64,000 nt of DNA from Ruminococcus flavefaciens (GTDB lineage: Bacteria; Bacteroidota; Bacteroidia; Bacteroidales; P3), in NCBI GenBank assembly GCA_023667315.1, contig JAMPAI010000007.1:26331-90330 (forward strand), given 5' to 3'. The notes under the pieces are model-generated. The model saw only the letters and a list, made by a program, of their open reading frames with translations. It had not been told where the DNA came from and did not search any database. The first letter of the stretch is position 1; each line of letters opens with the position of its first letter. This document shows positions 42,848-50,862 of the stretch, one piece after another. Position numbers and translations under genes: made by a program.

Positions 42848-43117
42848 CTACTTGTCCAAATCGATGATTTCGTATTCGAGCGAACCTAAGCCAATCTTGG
42901 CCGCGTGGTCGATGGTATGCGTGCCGTGGCGGCTGTTGATGCGCTCTATCAGCGGCGCGTTGTCGTTGCCCTCGCTGGCCTTCATATTGAAGATGATGTC
43001 CACGCAGGCCTTGTCGAGTGCCTCGGGCGAGATCTCGCGTGTCATAAATACTTTCGACTGGGCGGAAGCCGCCAGGGAAACGGTCATGGCAAGCATAAGG
43101 AAGATGAGTTTTTTCAT
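42848..43117 (-). pseudogene. DUF362-like exported protein with internal deletion
   Basis: The 89-residue frame has a signal peptide (MKKLIFLMLAMTVSLAASAQ) and then SKVFMTREISPEALDK, which resembles the start of the DUF362 family. It then reads VDIIFNMKASEGNDNAPLIE and HTIDHAAKIGLGSLEYEIID, which resembles the end of that family. The middle with the cysteine and metal motifs is missing. It ends 21 bp before the TonB receptor relic on the same strand. The two were likely one operon and show the same kind of loss. The family assignment is from memory. Confidence 0.6.
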
Positions 43118-43175
43118 GATTAACTTTTTTATCGGCTGCAAAAATATCACGACCCGCGGAATCCACATTTATACA

Positions 43176-43271
43176 GATTCCCGATTGTGTTACCAGAATT
43201 GCTTTTTTTGTTTGATGAAAATCATCGCAAAAAATTTATTAATATATAATGAAGTGTTTTTCGTACATTTG
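43176..43271 (+). promoter_or_regulatory. duplicated upstream region and -7 box, lipoprotein copy 2
   Basis: Positions 43176-43214 repeat 38327-38365 exactly. TACATTTG at 43264-43271 is the -7 box, 54 bp before the ATG. Confidence 0.6.
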
Positions 43272-43325
43272 CAGGCGGATTGAGAAAAACTTGATTCGGA
43301 TAAACTGAAAAAACAAACAAAGAAG

Positions 43326-43730
43326 ATGAAGAACTATGTGAAGGCGGGCTTGTTGGGCTTGCTGGCAATGGGCTTGTTTGCCGCGTGCGAGAAGGAAAAG
43401 GATAAGACAAAGGAACCTGTAGTCGAAGAATATGAAAAAACGTTGTATTTTGACCCAGTTAAAACGGATTCTGTTATGGCACCGGTGGTTCAACGCTTTG
43501 TAAATGACCCGAACTGTACAAAAATATATTTAACAACAACACGTGGTGCCCCTTTTGAGAGTTTGCCAGCGGATGCTATGTCCTATCTCCGTTCTGACAT
43601 ACTGGAACCCTGTATTAATTTATCGCCCAAGGTTACGGGTCGTGGTGAAATGTACCGCGAGCCGGGCCAAACAAACCCCGCAGACAGCATATGGTACATA
43701 CAAAACGGTTGGACATTTAAAATGCGATAA
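43326..43730 (+). CDS. small lipoprotein, copy 2
   Basis: This 134-residue paralogue of the gene at 38508 has the same lipobox (LFAAC) and an almost identical first 42 residues. The middle is divergent (SVMAPVVQRFVNDPNCTKIYL, then TTRGAPFESLPADAMSYLRS) and the end is conserved (LSPKVTGRG ... DSIWYIQNGW). Sharing of the signal and promoter but not the exposed part suggests diversification or gene conversion. A G-C-rich hairpin follows. Function unknown. Confidence 0.75.
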   Translation: MKNYVKAGLLGLLAMGLFAACEKEKDKTKEPVVEEYEKTLYFDPVKTDSVMAPVVQRFVNDPNCTKIYLTTTRGAPFESLPADAMSYLRSDILEPCINLSPKVTGRGEMYREPGQTNPADSIWYIQNGWTFKMR

Positions 43731-43759
43731 TAAAATCCGCCATACGGCGCGAATCCTCC

Positions 43760-43806
43760 TTGTGCCCGTTGCAGACACTACGCTGCAGCGGGCACAAATT
43801 TTTTGT
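43760..43806. terminator. terminator between lipoprotein copy 2 and DUF4143 ATPase
   Basis: TTGTGCCCGTTGCAG pairs with CTGCAGCGGGCACAA (one G-U), followed by a T-run. It serves the + strand gene and possibly the convergent ATPase. Confidence 0.75.
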
Positions 43807-43825
43807 GTCGGTAGAATTTGACCAC

Positions 43826-45070
43826 TTAAAAAAGGCTCACGGGCACGGCGCATATCGTTTTTCCGCGCCACTCCATTTTTTCTTCCTGGTTATTGGTGAT
43901 AACGAGAAGGTTGCGGCAGTGGAGTTCATCGGCGGCTTCGGCGAGGGCATCGAGTTCGCGCTTGCGGGTTTTCCCGGAAGCCATGTCGTAGCAGACTTGG
44001 ATAAGTTGCTCAACCTTTGTGCCCTTTCGGGTAACAAAGTCTATTTCCTTGTCGTTGCGGGTGCGGTAGTAAAACAAGGAATTGCCCGGCTCATAGCCTC
44101 GGCGCAGGAGCTCTACAAACACTTGATTTTCCAAAAGCCGTCCGAGGTTCTCGCTGAGGTTAAACGCCGTACTCTGCACGAAACCATTATCCACAATATA
44201 AACCTTGCGCGGCGCTTTCTTCATTAATTTCAATTTGTTATTGAAACGGGAAAGAAAGAAGAACAAGTAGGGTTCGGAGAGGTAGTCGCAGAATTTCTTT
44301 GTGGTGGCCACGCTCGACAGGCCTAATTCCCCGGCAAGTTCGTTGGTGGATATCGGGTTGCAGAAGTTGGAAAGGAGATAGGTGGCAAGGTTGTATAAAT
44401 CGGTTGTGTTTCTCACTTTGTGACGCTTGGCCACATCTTTCAGCAATATCGAATCGAATAGGGTTGAGAGGTAATTTCTGGTGATATTCCGCGCCTTTAT
44501 CGTTTCGGGATATCCGCCATTGCGCATATAGTCGTCGGCCAGTACGGCGGCTTTCTCCACCTGCTCCGCCCTGGGGGCGCGTATGTCAATATCATTCCAT
44601 CGCAGGGCTTCCTCAAGGCTGAAAGGAAGCATGTCTATCTTAAGGTAACGTCCGGTGAGCGATGTGGCCATCTCACTGCTCAGCAACCGTGCGTTACTGC
44701 CCGTAATGACGAGGTTTTTTCCACGACGGTATAACTTGCTTACCCACAGATCCCAGCCGGAAAGATTCTGCACCTCGTCGAGAAGGAGATAACCGTAGCC
44801 GGGATAAACGACGTCGAGCGTCTCCATCACCCTGTCTTCGTTCCAATTGTCCAACAGTTGCGTGTCGTCGAAATTCAGGTAGGCAAAATTCTTTCCTTGC
44901 AGCATCAGCAAGGCGAACACGGACTTACCGACACGCCGGGGGCCCGTAATCAGCTTGATTAGCGGACTGGAGAGAAGTTCTTCCGTATTATATTGCGTAT
45001 GCCGTTGTTGATAGGGACGCGCCATCAACGCATTGCGTTCCTCCTTTTGGCTGAAGATTATGTTTTTCAT
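43826..45070 (-). CDS. AAA ATPase with DUF4143 domain (intact, divergent type)
   Basis: The 414-residue protein has Walker A TGPRRVGKSVFALL, Walker B GYLLLDEVQNLSGW, and the sensor VITGSNARLLSSEMATSLTGR. The C-terminal DUF4143 part carries YRTRNDKEIDFVTRKG, the usual (D/E)xD...K nuclease-like core. It belongs to a different subgroup from those at 27506 and 39039, as seen by the spacing and the C-terminal NNQEEKMEWRGKTICAVP. The ATG at 45070 lies 19 bp from a -7 box. No role is known. Confidence 0.9.
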   Translation of the reverse strand: MKNIIFSQKEERNALMARPYQQRHTQYNTEELLSSPLIKLITGPRRVGKSVFALLMLQGKNFAYLNFDDTQLLDNWNEDRVMETLDVVYPGYGYLLLDEVQNLSGWDLWVSKLYRRGKNLVITGSNARLLSSEMATSLTGRYLKIDMLPFSLEEALRWNDIDIRAPRAEQVEKAAVLADDYMRNGGYPETIKARNITRNYLSTLFDSILLKDVAKRHKVRNTTDLYNLATYLLSNFCNPISTNELAGELGLSSVATTKKFCDYLSEPYLFFFLSRFNNKLKLMKKAPRKVYIVDNGFVQSTAFNLSENLGRLLENQVFVELLRRGYEPGNSLFYYRTRNDKEIDFVTRKGTKVEQLIQVCYDMASGKTRKRELDALAEAADELHCRNLLVITNNQEEKMEWRGKTICAVPVSLF

Positions 45071-45088
45071 TGCCGTCCGATTAGACCG

Positions 45089-45096
45089 CAAATGTA
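45089..45096 (-). promoter_or_regulatory. -7 box of the 43826 ATPase
   Basis: TACATTTG on the minus strand, 19 bp upstream of the ATG. Confidence 0.5.
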
Positions 45097-45121
45097 GCCC
45101 TTTTTATTCAATAATCACACT

Positions 45122-45156
45122 GTACTGAATAAAAAAGTACATATTTTATTCAGTAC
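45122..45156. repeat. 13-bp inverted repeat
   Basis: GTACTGAATAAAA (45122-45134) and TTTTATTCAGTAC (45144-45156) are perfect complements with a 9-bp spacer. It lies upstream of the DUF4143 gene, and its right arm is shared with the 41-bp direct repeat. Confidence 0.7.
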
Positions 45157-45186
45157 GGAATAGTTATTGGCTAAAATCGGGAGTTT
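45146..45186. repeat. 41-bp direct repeat, left copy
   Basis: Forty of 41 bases match 46541-46581 (core CGGAATAGTTATTGGCTAAA). The two copies enclose the truncated AlbA-type gene. Confidence 0.85.
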
Positions 45187-45259
45187 CATTTCGTTTCATA
45201 TTTTTAACCCGTGAAAGTTCGTCACGGGTTCGCTCTCCAAAGCCGCCCACGCCACGCCA

Positions 45260-46399
45260 TTGGAAGGTCCCGTTTATATCAATAATAATCCCGTTAAAGG
45301 AGCGTATATCAGGAATCATGAGGGAGACTATCACATGAGCCGTGCCTTGGTGGGTATGATGCTTCGAGACGCTAATCCGGAGGGTAACGATGGCAATATT
45401 CTTGAACACTATACCTTGGACGACATTGATGTACCGACACTGCAACGGTTTCGAAATCATTTCGGCACCATCAATCCTGATCATCCTTGGAGCGGATATG
45501 ACGACAAGGCTTTTCTTACGCAGCTGGGTGGCTATGGCATTGACCGAAAATCAGGGAAGGAGGGGGTTACCATAGCGGGACTCATGATGTTCGGGAAAGG
45601 ATTGCCTGTTCGTGAACGGTTTGACAATATTCGCCTGGATTATATCGATTATTCGAATGTTATAGGAGAGCAGCGTTATAGCGACAGGCTTACTTACGAT
45701 GGGCGTTGGGAGAATAATCTGTATAACTTCCTGATTACGGTGGTGCCTAAGTTGACTTTCGTGTTGCCGCGTCCTTTTCAGATGGACGGGATAATCCGAA
45801 ACGATGATACCAAACAGCATAAAGCCGTAAGGGAAGCTTTCACCAATATGATAATCCATGCTGATTTGATGTTGGAGGGTTTGATTCGCGTTAAGAAATT
45901 TGGTGATAGGTTTGAGTTGACAAATCCTGGATTGCTAAAACTTCCTATCGAACAAATTTATCAGGGAGGAGAGTCCAAGGCTCGGAATCCGCGTATTCAG
46001 AATATGCTACGGATGATAGGTTACGGCGAGAACATAGGCTCTGGGTTCCCTCTCATTCTTCAGGCATGGGATGAAAAACACTGGCAACGCCCCGAAATCG
46101 TTGAACAGCCGGAAATGGAGCAGACGACCCTTATTTTGAGGCTTTCCGACGCACAAAATGTCACAAAGGATGTCACAAAGGATGTCACAAAGGATATTTC
46201 TGATAGACAACGTGAAATAGTAAGGATGATTCAAGAAAATCCTATCGTCATAACAGCTGAAATAGCACAAAGAATGTCCGTGACCCGCCGAACCATAGCC
46301 AGGGATATAAAGCGCCTGCAGGAACTAGGAATTGTTACGCGCGAAGGCGGGAACACTTTCGGTAAATGGATTGTTCACGATACTGAAAATTGCTTGTAA
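45260..46399 (+). pseudogene. AlbA-type ATP-binding regulator lacking its N-terminal domain
   Basis: The frame enters the family in the middle: VYINNNPVKGAYIRNHEGDYH normally follows the AlbA_2 domain of about 120 residues, which is missing here. The frame upstream is closed by a TGA at 45212. The GHKL-like part (AVREAFTNMIIHADLM ... NPGLLKLPIEQI, GENIGSGFPLI) is intact. A three-unit in-frame VTKD repeat links it to a C-terminal DeoR-like wHTH (ITAEIAQRMSVTRRTIARDI). The only start is a weak TTG, so it is a truncated relic or a short variant. Direct repeats flank it. Confidence 0.75.
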
Positions 46400-46424
46400 C
46401 AAATTGATGCCGTTTTTATTTTCA

Positions 46425-46581
46425 GTCGACTACAATTTGTAGTCAACTCACTCTTTATGTCGATTGCAACGCTTGCCCGTGCAAAATCAACTAATGCTGA
46501 TTTTATAATCCCGATTCTAATGGTACCGAATTCGGTATATTTATTCAATACGGAATAGTTATTGGCTAAAATCGGGAGTTT
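46425..46581. repeat. intergenic repeat and right copy of the 41-bp direct repeat
   Basis: Positions 46425-46540 correspond to 38163-38310, including a palindrome around GACTACAATTTGTAGTC; positions 46541-46581 repeat 45146-45186. No gene is seen in 46400-46621. Confidence 0.8.
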
Positions 46582-46621
46582 GCAACCTGTATTCCCGCCC
46601 GGGGCAAGCCGATGAAAGACC

Positions 46622-47461
46622 TTACCTCCACCCCATGAACATGCGCGCCGTCTGGGCGTCGTGATGGTCGAAGAAAAGGCTCTTGCCCGTGTCGAGGCCG
46701 GCGATGGAAGCCATGTCTTCGTCGCTCAGCTGGAAGTCGAAGATGTCGATGTTCTGTTGCATCCGCTCCACGTGCGTCGATTTGGGAATGATGATTATAT
46801 CCCGTTGAATCAGCCACCGCAGGGCCACCTGCGCCACGCTTTTGCCGTATTTTCCACCGATTTCCGCCAGCAGGGAGTTGGAGAAGAACTGGTTGCGGCC
46901 TTCCGCGAAAGGCGCCCACGACATGGTTTTCGTGCCGAATTCCGCCATGATTTCCTGCGGTTCCCTCTGTTGGTTAAAGACATGCGTCTCCACCTGGTTC
47001 ACTGCAGGAACAATTTCCATATTGCTTGCCAGGTCGATAAAATGGTCGGGATAGAAGTTTGAGACGCCGATGGCGCGCAGTTTCCCGGCCTTGTACGCAT
47101 CCTCCAAGGCGCGGTAGGCACCGTAGCGGTCGCAGAACGGCTGGTGAAGCAGCATCAGGTCGATATGGTCGGTCTGCAGGCGTTGCAGGCTCTCGTCGAT
47201 AGACACCTTGGCCTTTTCGTAGCCGTAGTTGGAAATCCACACCTTCGACACCAAAAAGATTTCGTTGCGGTTGATGCCGCTTTTCTTTATCGCACGCCCC
47301 ACGCCCTCCTCGTTGTGGTAGGCCTGGGCGGTGTCTATCATACGGTATCCTGTTTTGAGAGCGTCACTCACACAGCGTTCGCATTCGTCCGGCGATACCT
47401 GATACACGCCGTATCCCATTTGCGGCATCTCCACGCCGTTGTTCAATTTTATGGTCTTCAT
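46622..47461 (-). CDS. aldo/keto reductase
   Basis: This is a NADPH-dependent oxidoreductase of about 279 residues with the (beta/alpha)8 fold. The catalytic tetrad is visible: Asp in YRMIDTAQAYHNE with the Tyr, Lys in LVSKVW, His in LMLLHQPF. The NADPH-binding C-terminal region reads IIIIPKSTHVERMQQNIDIFDF. The ATG at 47461 (MKTIKLNNGVEMPQMGYG) is the family start; a further ATG seven codons upstream (47482) is possible. It follows the flavodoxin-like lipoprotein gene, so they are likely co-transcribed and serve a related redox process. Confidence 0.93.
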   Translation of the reverse strand: MKTIKLNNGVEMPQMGYGVYQVSPDECERCVSDALKTGYRMIDTAQAYHNEEGVGRAIKKSGINRNEIFLVSKVWISNYGYEKAKVSIDESLQRLQTDHIDLMLLHQPFCDRYGAYRALEDAYKAGKLRAIGVSNFYPDHFIDLASNMEIVPAVNQVETHVFNQQREPQEIMAEFGTKTMSWAPFAEGRNQFFSNSLLAEIGGKYGKSVAQVALRWLIQRDIIIIPKSTHVERMQQNIDIFDFQLSDEDMASIAGLDTGKSLFFDHHDAQTARMFMGWR

Positions 47462-47501
47462 CGCGTTGTCTTTAGCCGTCATTTCATCACACTTTTTAAG
47501 G

Positions 47502-48179
47502 TTAGTTAATCATGCCGATATTCCGCAGCCAGGCACCGATGGTCTCGGCGTTGATGCGGCCGCTGGTGAGGCCTTCGCCGGTAAGGTGTTGGGCATCGGG
47601 CGTGAGTTCCACGATACGCGCCAGGGTCTCGTCGCGGTAGGTGGCGGCGTAGGTGCAGAAGGGAACCACCGTCTTGCCGTTAAAGTCATAGCTTTCGGCA
47701 AAGGTGCAGATGATCATCGGCGTGGTCCACCACCAGACGGGGCATCCGATAAACACGGTGTCGTAGCTTTCCCAGGTTTCCACCGCGTTGAGGATTTCAG
47801 GACGGGCGTCCGCGTCCTTTTCCTCGCGGGCCACTTCCGTGCAGGGCGTGTATTCGGTGGGGTAGGGGTTCACCGGCTCGATGCGGAAGATGTCGGCGCC
47901 TGTCTGACGCACGATTTCCTGCGCCATGCGCTGTGTGGTGCCGCCCCAGCTGAAATAGGCCACCAAGGTCTTGCTTGCGCCGCCCGCTGTGGTCGTGTCT
48001 CCGCCCGAAGTGCCGGGGTCGTCGGGAAGGGCGGGTTCATCGTCCCCGCCCTCGTCGGGAACAGCGGGTGTTTCGGTGCCGGGCATACCGGGTTCGGTTT
48101 TGGGTTCTTCGTCGGGAGAGCAGGCGGCAATGCTTACCAGAAACATGCCCGCCAACAGGGGAAGCAGATATTTTTTCAT
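47502..48179 (-). CDS. flavodoxin-domain lipoprotein
   Basis: The 225-residue protein has a lipoprotein signal (LPLLAGMFLVSIAAC) and an acidic Pro/Gly linker. A flavodoxin-like domain follows with the FMN phosphate loop YFSWGGTTQRMA, plus PVWWWTTPMIICTF and the terminal GAWLRNIG. It is therefore a membrane-tethered redox protein facing the periplasm, an uncommon place for flavodoxin but seen in Bacteroidetes. The ATG at 48179 is used; the longer frame has no signal. It is divergent from the AraC gene and upstream of the aldo/keto reductase. Confidence 0.88.
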   Translation of the reverse strand: MKKYLLPLLAGMFLVSIAACSPDEEPKTEPGMPGTETPAVPDEGGDDEPALPDDPGTSGGDTTTAGGASKTLVAYFSWGGTTQRMAQEIVRQTGADIFRIEPVNPYPTEYTPCTEVAREEKDADARPEILNAVETWESYDTVFIGCPVWWWTTPMIICTFAESYDFNGKTVVPFCTYAATYRDETLARIVELTPDAQHLTGEGLTSGRINAETIGAWLRNIGMIN

Positions 48180-48222
48180 GACAGTAAGTATTTTGCGCCG
48201 GTTTCTCGGCTTTGTACGGCGG

Positions 48223-48230
48223 CAAAGGTA
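48223..48230 (-). promoter_or_regulatory. -7 box of flavodoxin-reductase operon
   Basis: TACCTTTG on the minus strand, 44 bp before the ATG. Confidence 0.5.
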
Positions 48231-48354
48231 GGGTGTCCGTTTCACCTCCGCAGAACAAAAAATACGGATAGAATTTCCTTTTTTTCGGAAAACGATGCCG
48301 CCTCCGCCCGCCTTATTGAAGCATCAATACTTTTTTCAATCGGCTGCATTCGAT

Positions 48355-48362
48355 TATATTTG
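48355..48362 (+). promoter_or_regulatory. -7 box of AraC-SMR operon
   Basis: TATATTTG, 28 bp before the ATG at 48390. Confidence 0.5.
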
Positions 48363-48389
48363 CGTTGCAAACCCATAAGGAACGTGCTG

Positions 48390-49196
48390 ATGGAAGACCT
48401 GAAAGATATATTCGTAACCGATATACCCGGCGGGGCGAGCGTGGGGGCGGACGAGGACTACCTTTCGCATCTGTTTTGCCTGGGCGGCAGTTGCCGCTTT
48501 ACGTTCAACGGCAAGGATTTTTGCGTGGAGGCGGGCGACCTCTCAATTGTGCGCAAGAGGAACCTGATAGAAAACGTGCGCTATTCCAAGGATTTCCGCG
48601 CCAAGGTGATTTACGCCCGTCCCGGTTTCCTTGAGTTGTGCACGCCCCAGAGCAACTACGGCATGAAAGGCTCGCTGGCCCTGTTCCTGAATCCGGTCAT
48701 GCGCCTCTCGCCCGAACAGCAGGCGGTCTGCCTGCGCGATTTTGCTTTGCTGGAAGCGCGCATCAACGACACCGCCCACCGTTTCTATCGCGAGATGCTG
48801 ATAAACTCCATGCAGACGGCCATCCTCGACTTTTTCGATTTCCATGCCCGGATTTACGGCGAGAGCGACGTTTCCACGCAGAACGCCTTCATCATGAACC
48901 GTTTCCTTAAGATGTTGGAAGCGGGCACCTACCGCAAGCACCGCGAGGTGGCCTATTACGCCGACTGCCTGTGCGTAACGCCCAAATACCTCTCGGAAGT
49001 GTCGAAAAAGGTGAGCGGTTTCGCGGCCAACTACTGGATAAACCGCTACACGACCCTCGACATTTCCCGCCTCTTGCGCGACAAGTCGCTCACCTTCGTG
49101 GAGATTTCCGACCTCTTCGGATTCTCCTCCCAGGCCTACTTCAGCCGCTACGTGCAGAAGAACTTAGGGCTTACCCCCACCGATTACCGAAAATAG
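48390..49196 (+). CDS. AraC-family transcriptional regulator
   Basis: The 268-residue regulator has an N-terminal cupin-like sensing part (CRFTFNGKDFCVEAGDLSIV). The C-terminal double helix-turn-helix includes YADCLCVTPKYLSEVSKK and the diagnostic second motif DLFGFSSQAYFSRYVQKNLGLTP. It is divergent from the flavodoxin/reductase genes across a 210-bp gap and likely controls them, and it precedes the SMR exporter by 14 bp. The inducer is unknown. The much longer frame beginning at 47439 is antisense to two genes and was dropped. Confidence 0.93.
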   Translation: MEDLKDIFVTDIPGGASVGADEDYLSHLFCLGGSCRFTFNGKDFCVEAGDLSIVRKRNLIENVRYSKDFRAKVIYARPGFLELCTPQSNYGMKGSLALFLNPVMRLSPEQQAVCLRDFALLEARINDTAHRFYREMLINSMQTAILDFFDFHARIYGESDVSTQNAFIMNRFLKMLEAGTYRKHREVAYYADCLCVTPKYLSEVSKKVSGFAANYWINRYTTLDISRLLRDKSLTFVEISDLFGFSSQAYFSRYVQKNLGLTPTDYRK

Positions 49197-49210
49197 AAAC
49201 ACACGATACT

Positions 49211-49537
49211 ATGAACTGGCTTATCCTCATCATAGCGGGCTTGTTCGAAGCCGGATTCGCGTTTTGTCTGGGCAAGATGAAAGAAGTGTCGGGCACCGAA
49301 TACTATCTGTGGGGCGCGGGCTTCCTGCTGTGCCTCGCGCTCAGTATGCTGCTGTTGTCCAAGGCGGTGCAGACCCTGCCCATCAGCGTGGCCTATCCCG
49401 TGTGGACGGGCATCGGCGCGGTGGGCACCGTGTTGCTGGGCATTTTCTTCTTCCACGAACCGGTCTCCGTGGCCCGCATCTGCTTCATCGTGCTGCTGAT
49501 AGGCTCGGTAGTCGGGCTCAAATGCGTGTCGGCATAG
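49211..49537 (+). CDS. SMR-family small exporter (Gdx/SugE-like)
   Basis: This 108-residue four-helix inner-membrane protein has the central Glu in AGLFEAGFAF (residue 13). It also has the AYPVWTGIGAVGTVLLG segment that separates guanidinium exporters (Gdx, formerly SugE) from EmrE-type drug pumps. It should work as a dual-topology dimer. No guanidine riboswitch is seen; transcription appears to come from the AraC promoter. The assignment to the Gdx branch rests on the TGIGAVG motif only. Confidence 0.88.
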   Translation: MNWLILIIAGLFEAGFAFCLGKMKEVSGTEYYLWGAGFLLCLALSMLLLSKAVQTLPISVAYPVWTGIGAVGTVLLGIFFFHEPVSVARICFIVLLIGSVVGLKCVSA

Positions 49538-49545
49538 GGAATTTA

Positions 49546-50652
49546 TTACTCTTTACATTCATTAAATTCCTCTATCCATTCTTTCACCTTGGCCTGTAGC
49601 AAAGCCTTGTCCGGTAGATAAAGTTGGTAGGCCGAGGCATAGACATTGGCATTTTCGGGCAGGGTCAGCTCCACCAAGGCGTCGTTTTTGCGTTCACAAA
49701 GCAAGATGCCGATGGTGGGCTTTTCAAAGTCTTGTCTTATATAACGGTCGTAATAGTTTACATACATCTGCATCTGACCAAGGTCTTGATGAGAAAGTTT
49801 GTCTGTTTTCAAGTCAATGAGGACATAGCATTGCAGTAGCCGGTTATAAAAAACCAGATCTACATAGAAATGTTCTTCGTCGAAGGTGAATCTCTTTTGA
49901 CGCGCCTCAAAGAGAAATCCTTTACCGAGTTCCAGGAGAAATTGCTGCATCTTGTTGATGATGGCATTCTCTAATTTCGATTCCGAGTAGGCGGCATCGG
50001 GTTTCAGTCCAAGAAACTCCAATGTGATGGGGTTCTTGATTATATCCGATGGCTTTTCGATGGTCTGCCCCTCTCGCGCCAACCGCATTACTTCGTCTTT
50101 GTTGCGGCTTAGGACAAGACGTTCGTAGAGGCTACTGCCTACCTGACGGCTGAGTTGCCTTTTAGACCATTGCTGTTGGGTACATTCTATCTCATAGAAA
50201 CTGCGGGCATCCGGATTTTCCACCCTCATCAGTATAAGATAATGAGACCATGAGAGCGCGAATGTCGGCTCAGGGGCACGTTCACCTGTTTCCGGATAAT
50301 TGGCTAACCATTGGTTAGCCTTTTGGTTCTGATTTGGACAACCGCCGGTTAGCTTTTTGGCGAAAACAAGATAAAATTGCCGTATATTCTTGAGTGTTGA
50401 ATACGACCATCCGTCACCCAACCTTTCCGTCAAACGTTTGGAGAGTTCTTTCAGCACCGCCTTCCCGTATTCGGCTCTGGTTTCTCCCTTTTGTTCATAT
50501 TCCACTATATACTGCCCGATATGGAACTTGGTATAAACCTCGGCAAGGTTGACAGCTGTCGCCACACGTTCCCTTGCCTGCGTTACAAGGTCAACAACCT
50601 TTAGGAACAGGTCGTTTATATCTTTATCATTTGAGATGATGTCTTTTCCCAT
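49546..50652 (-). CDS. YhcG/DUF1016-family PD-(D/E)XK nuclease
   Basis: The 368-residue protein combines the DUF1016 N-terminal part (HIGQYIVEYEQKGETRAEYG, YSTLKNIRQFYLVF) with a C-terminal PDDEXK nuclease-like domain. That domain has EHFYVDLVFYNRLLQ and the IDLKTDK core. Members are widespread; roles in DNA repair or competition have been suggested, but none is firm. The ATG at 50652 begins MGKDIISNDKD, preceded by an AG-rich site. It is convergent with the SMR gene. It is somewhat AT-richer than tag and ruvA. Confidence 0.88.
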   Translation of the reverse strand: MGKDIISNDKDINDLFLKVVDLVTQARERVATAVNLAEVYTKFHIGQYIVEYEQKGETRAEYGKAVLKELSKRLTERLGDGWSYSTLKNIRQFYLVFAKKLTGGCPNQNQKANQWLANYPETGERAPEPTFALSWSHYLILMRVENPDARSFYEIECTQQQWSKRQLSRQVGSSLYERLVLSRNKDEVMRLAREGQTIEKPSDIIKNPITLEFLGLKPDAAYSESKLENAIINKMQQFLLELGKGFLFEARQKRFTFDEEHFYVDLVFYNRLLQCYVLIDLKTDKLSHQDLGQMQMYVNYYDRYIRQDFEKPTIGILLCERKNDALVELTLPENANVYASAYQLYLPDKALLQAKVKEWIEEFNECKE

Positions 50653-50809
50653 TTCAGTCCTCCTCGATTTCTCGGTGTTGTTAATAATTTCACCTTCAAA
50701 GGTAGGTTTTATTTGGTTCGGATACAACGCGGGCGGATGGGATTCCCAAAAAACGACATTTATGCCAATTTTTTGGAATGAGTGAGATGTGAAGCCGCGG
50801 TCGGGCGGG

Positions 50810-50842
50810 TTTGGCTCTGCACTCGGTTTATCCGTATTTTTG
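50810..50842 (+). promoter_or_regulatory. promoter of tag (-33 and -7)
   Basis: TTTG at 50810-50813 and TATTTTTG at 50835-50842 are separated by 21 bp, the Bacteroidetes optimum. The ATG follows 20 bp later. Confidence 0.65.
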
Positions 50843-50862
50843 CGCAGTAAAGAAGATCACCT

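Noticed and set aside
47439-49196. A long frame that would extend the AraC protein by about 317 residues
   Set aside because: The extra part is antisense to the flavodoxin and reductase genes; the AraC family starts at 48390.
49211-49537. Guanidine riboswitch expected before a Gdx-type exporter
   Set aside because: Only 14 bp separate it from the AraC gene and no riboswitch fold fits there or in the AraC leader.
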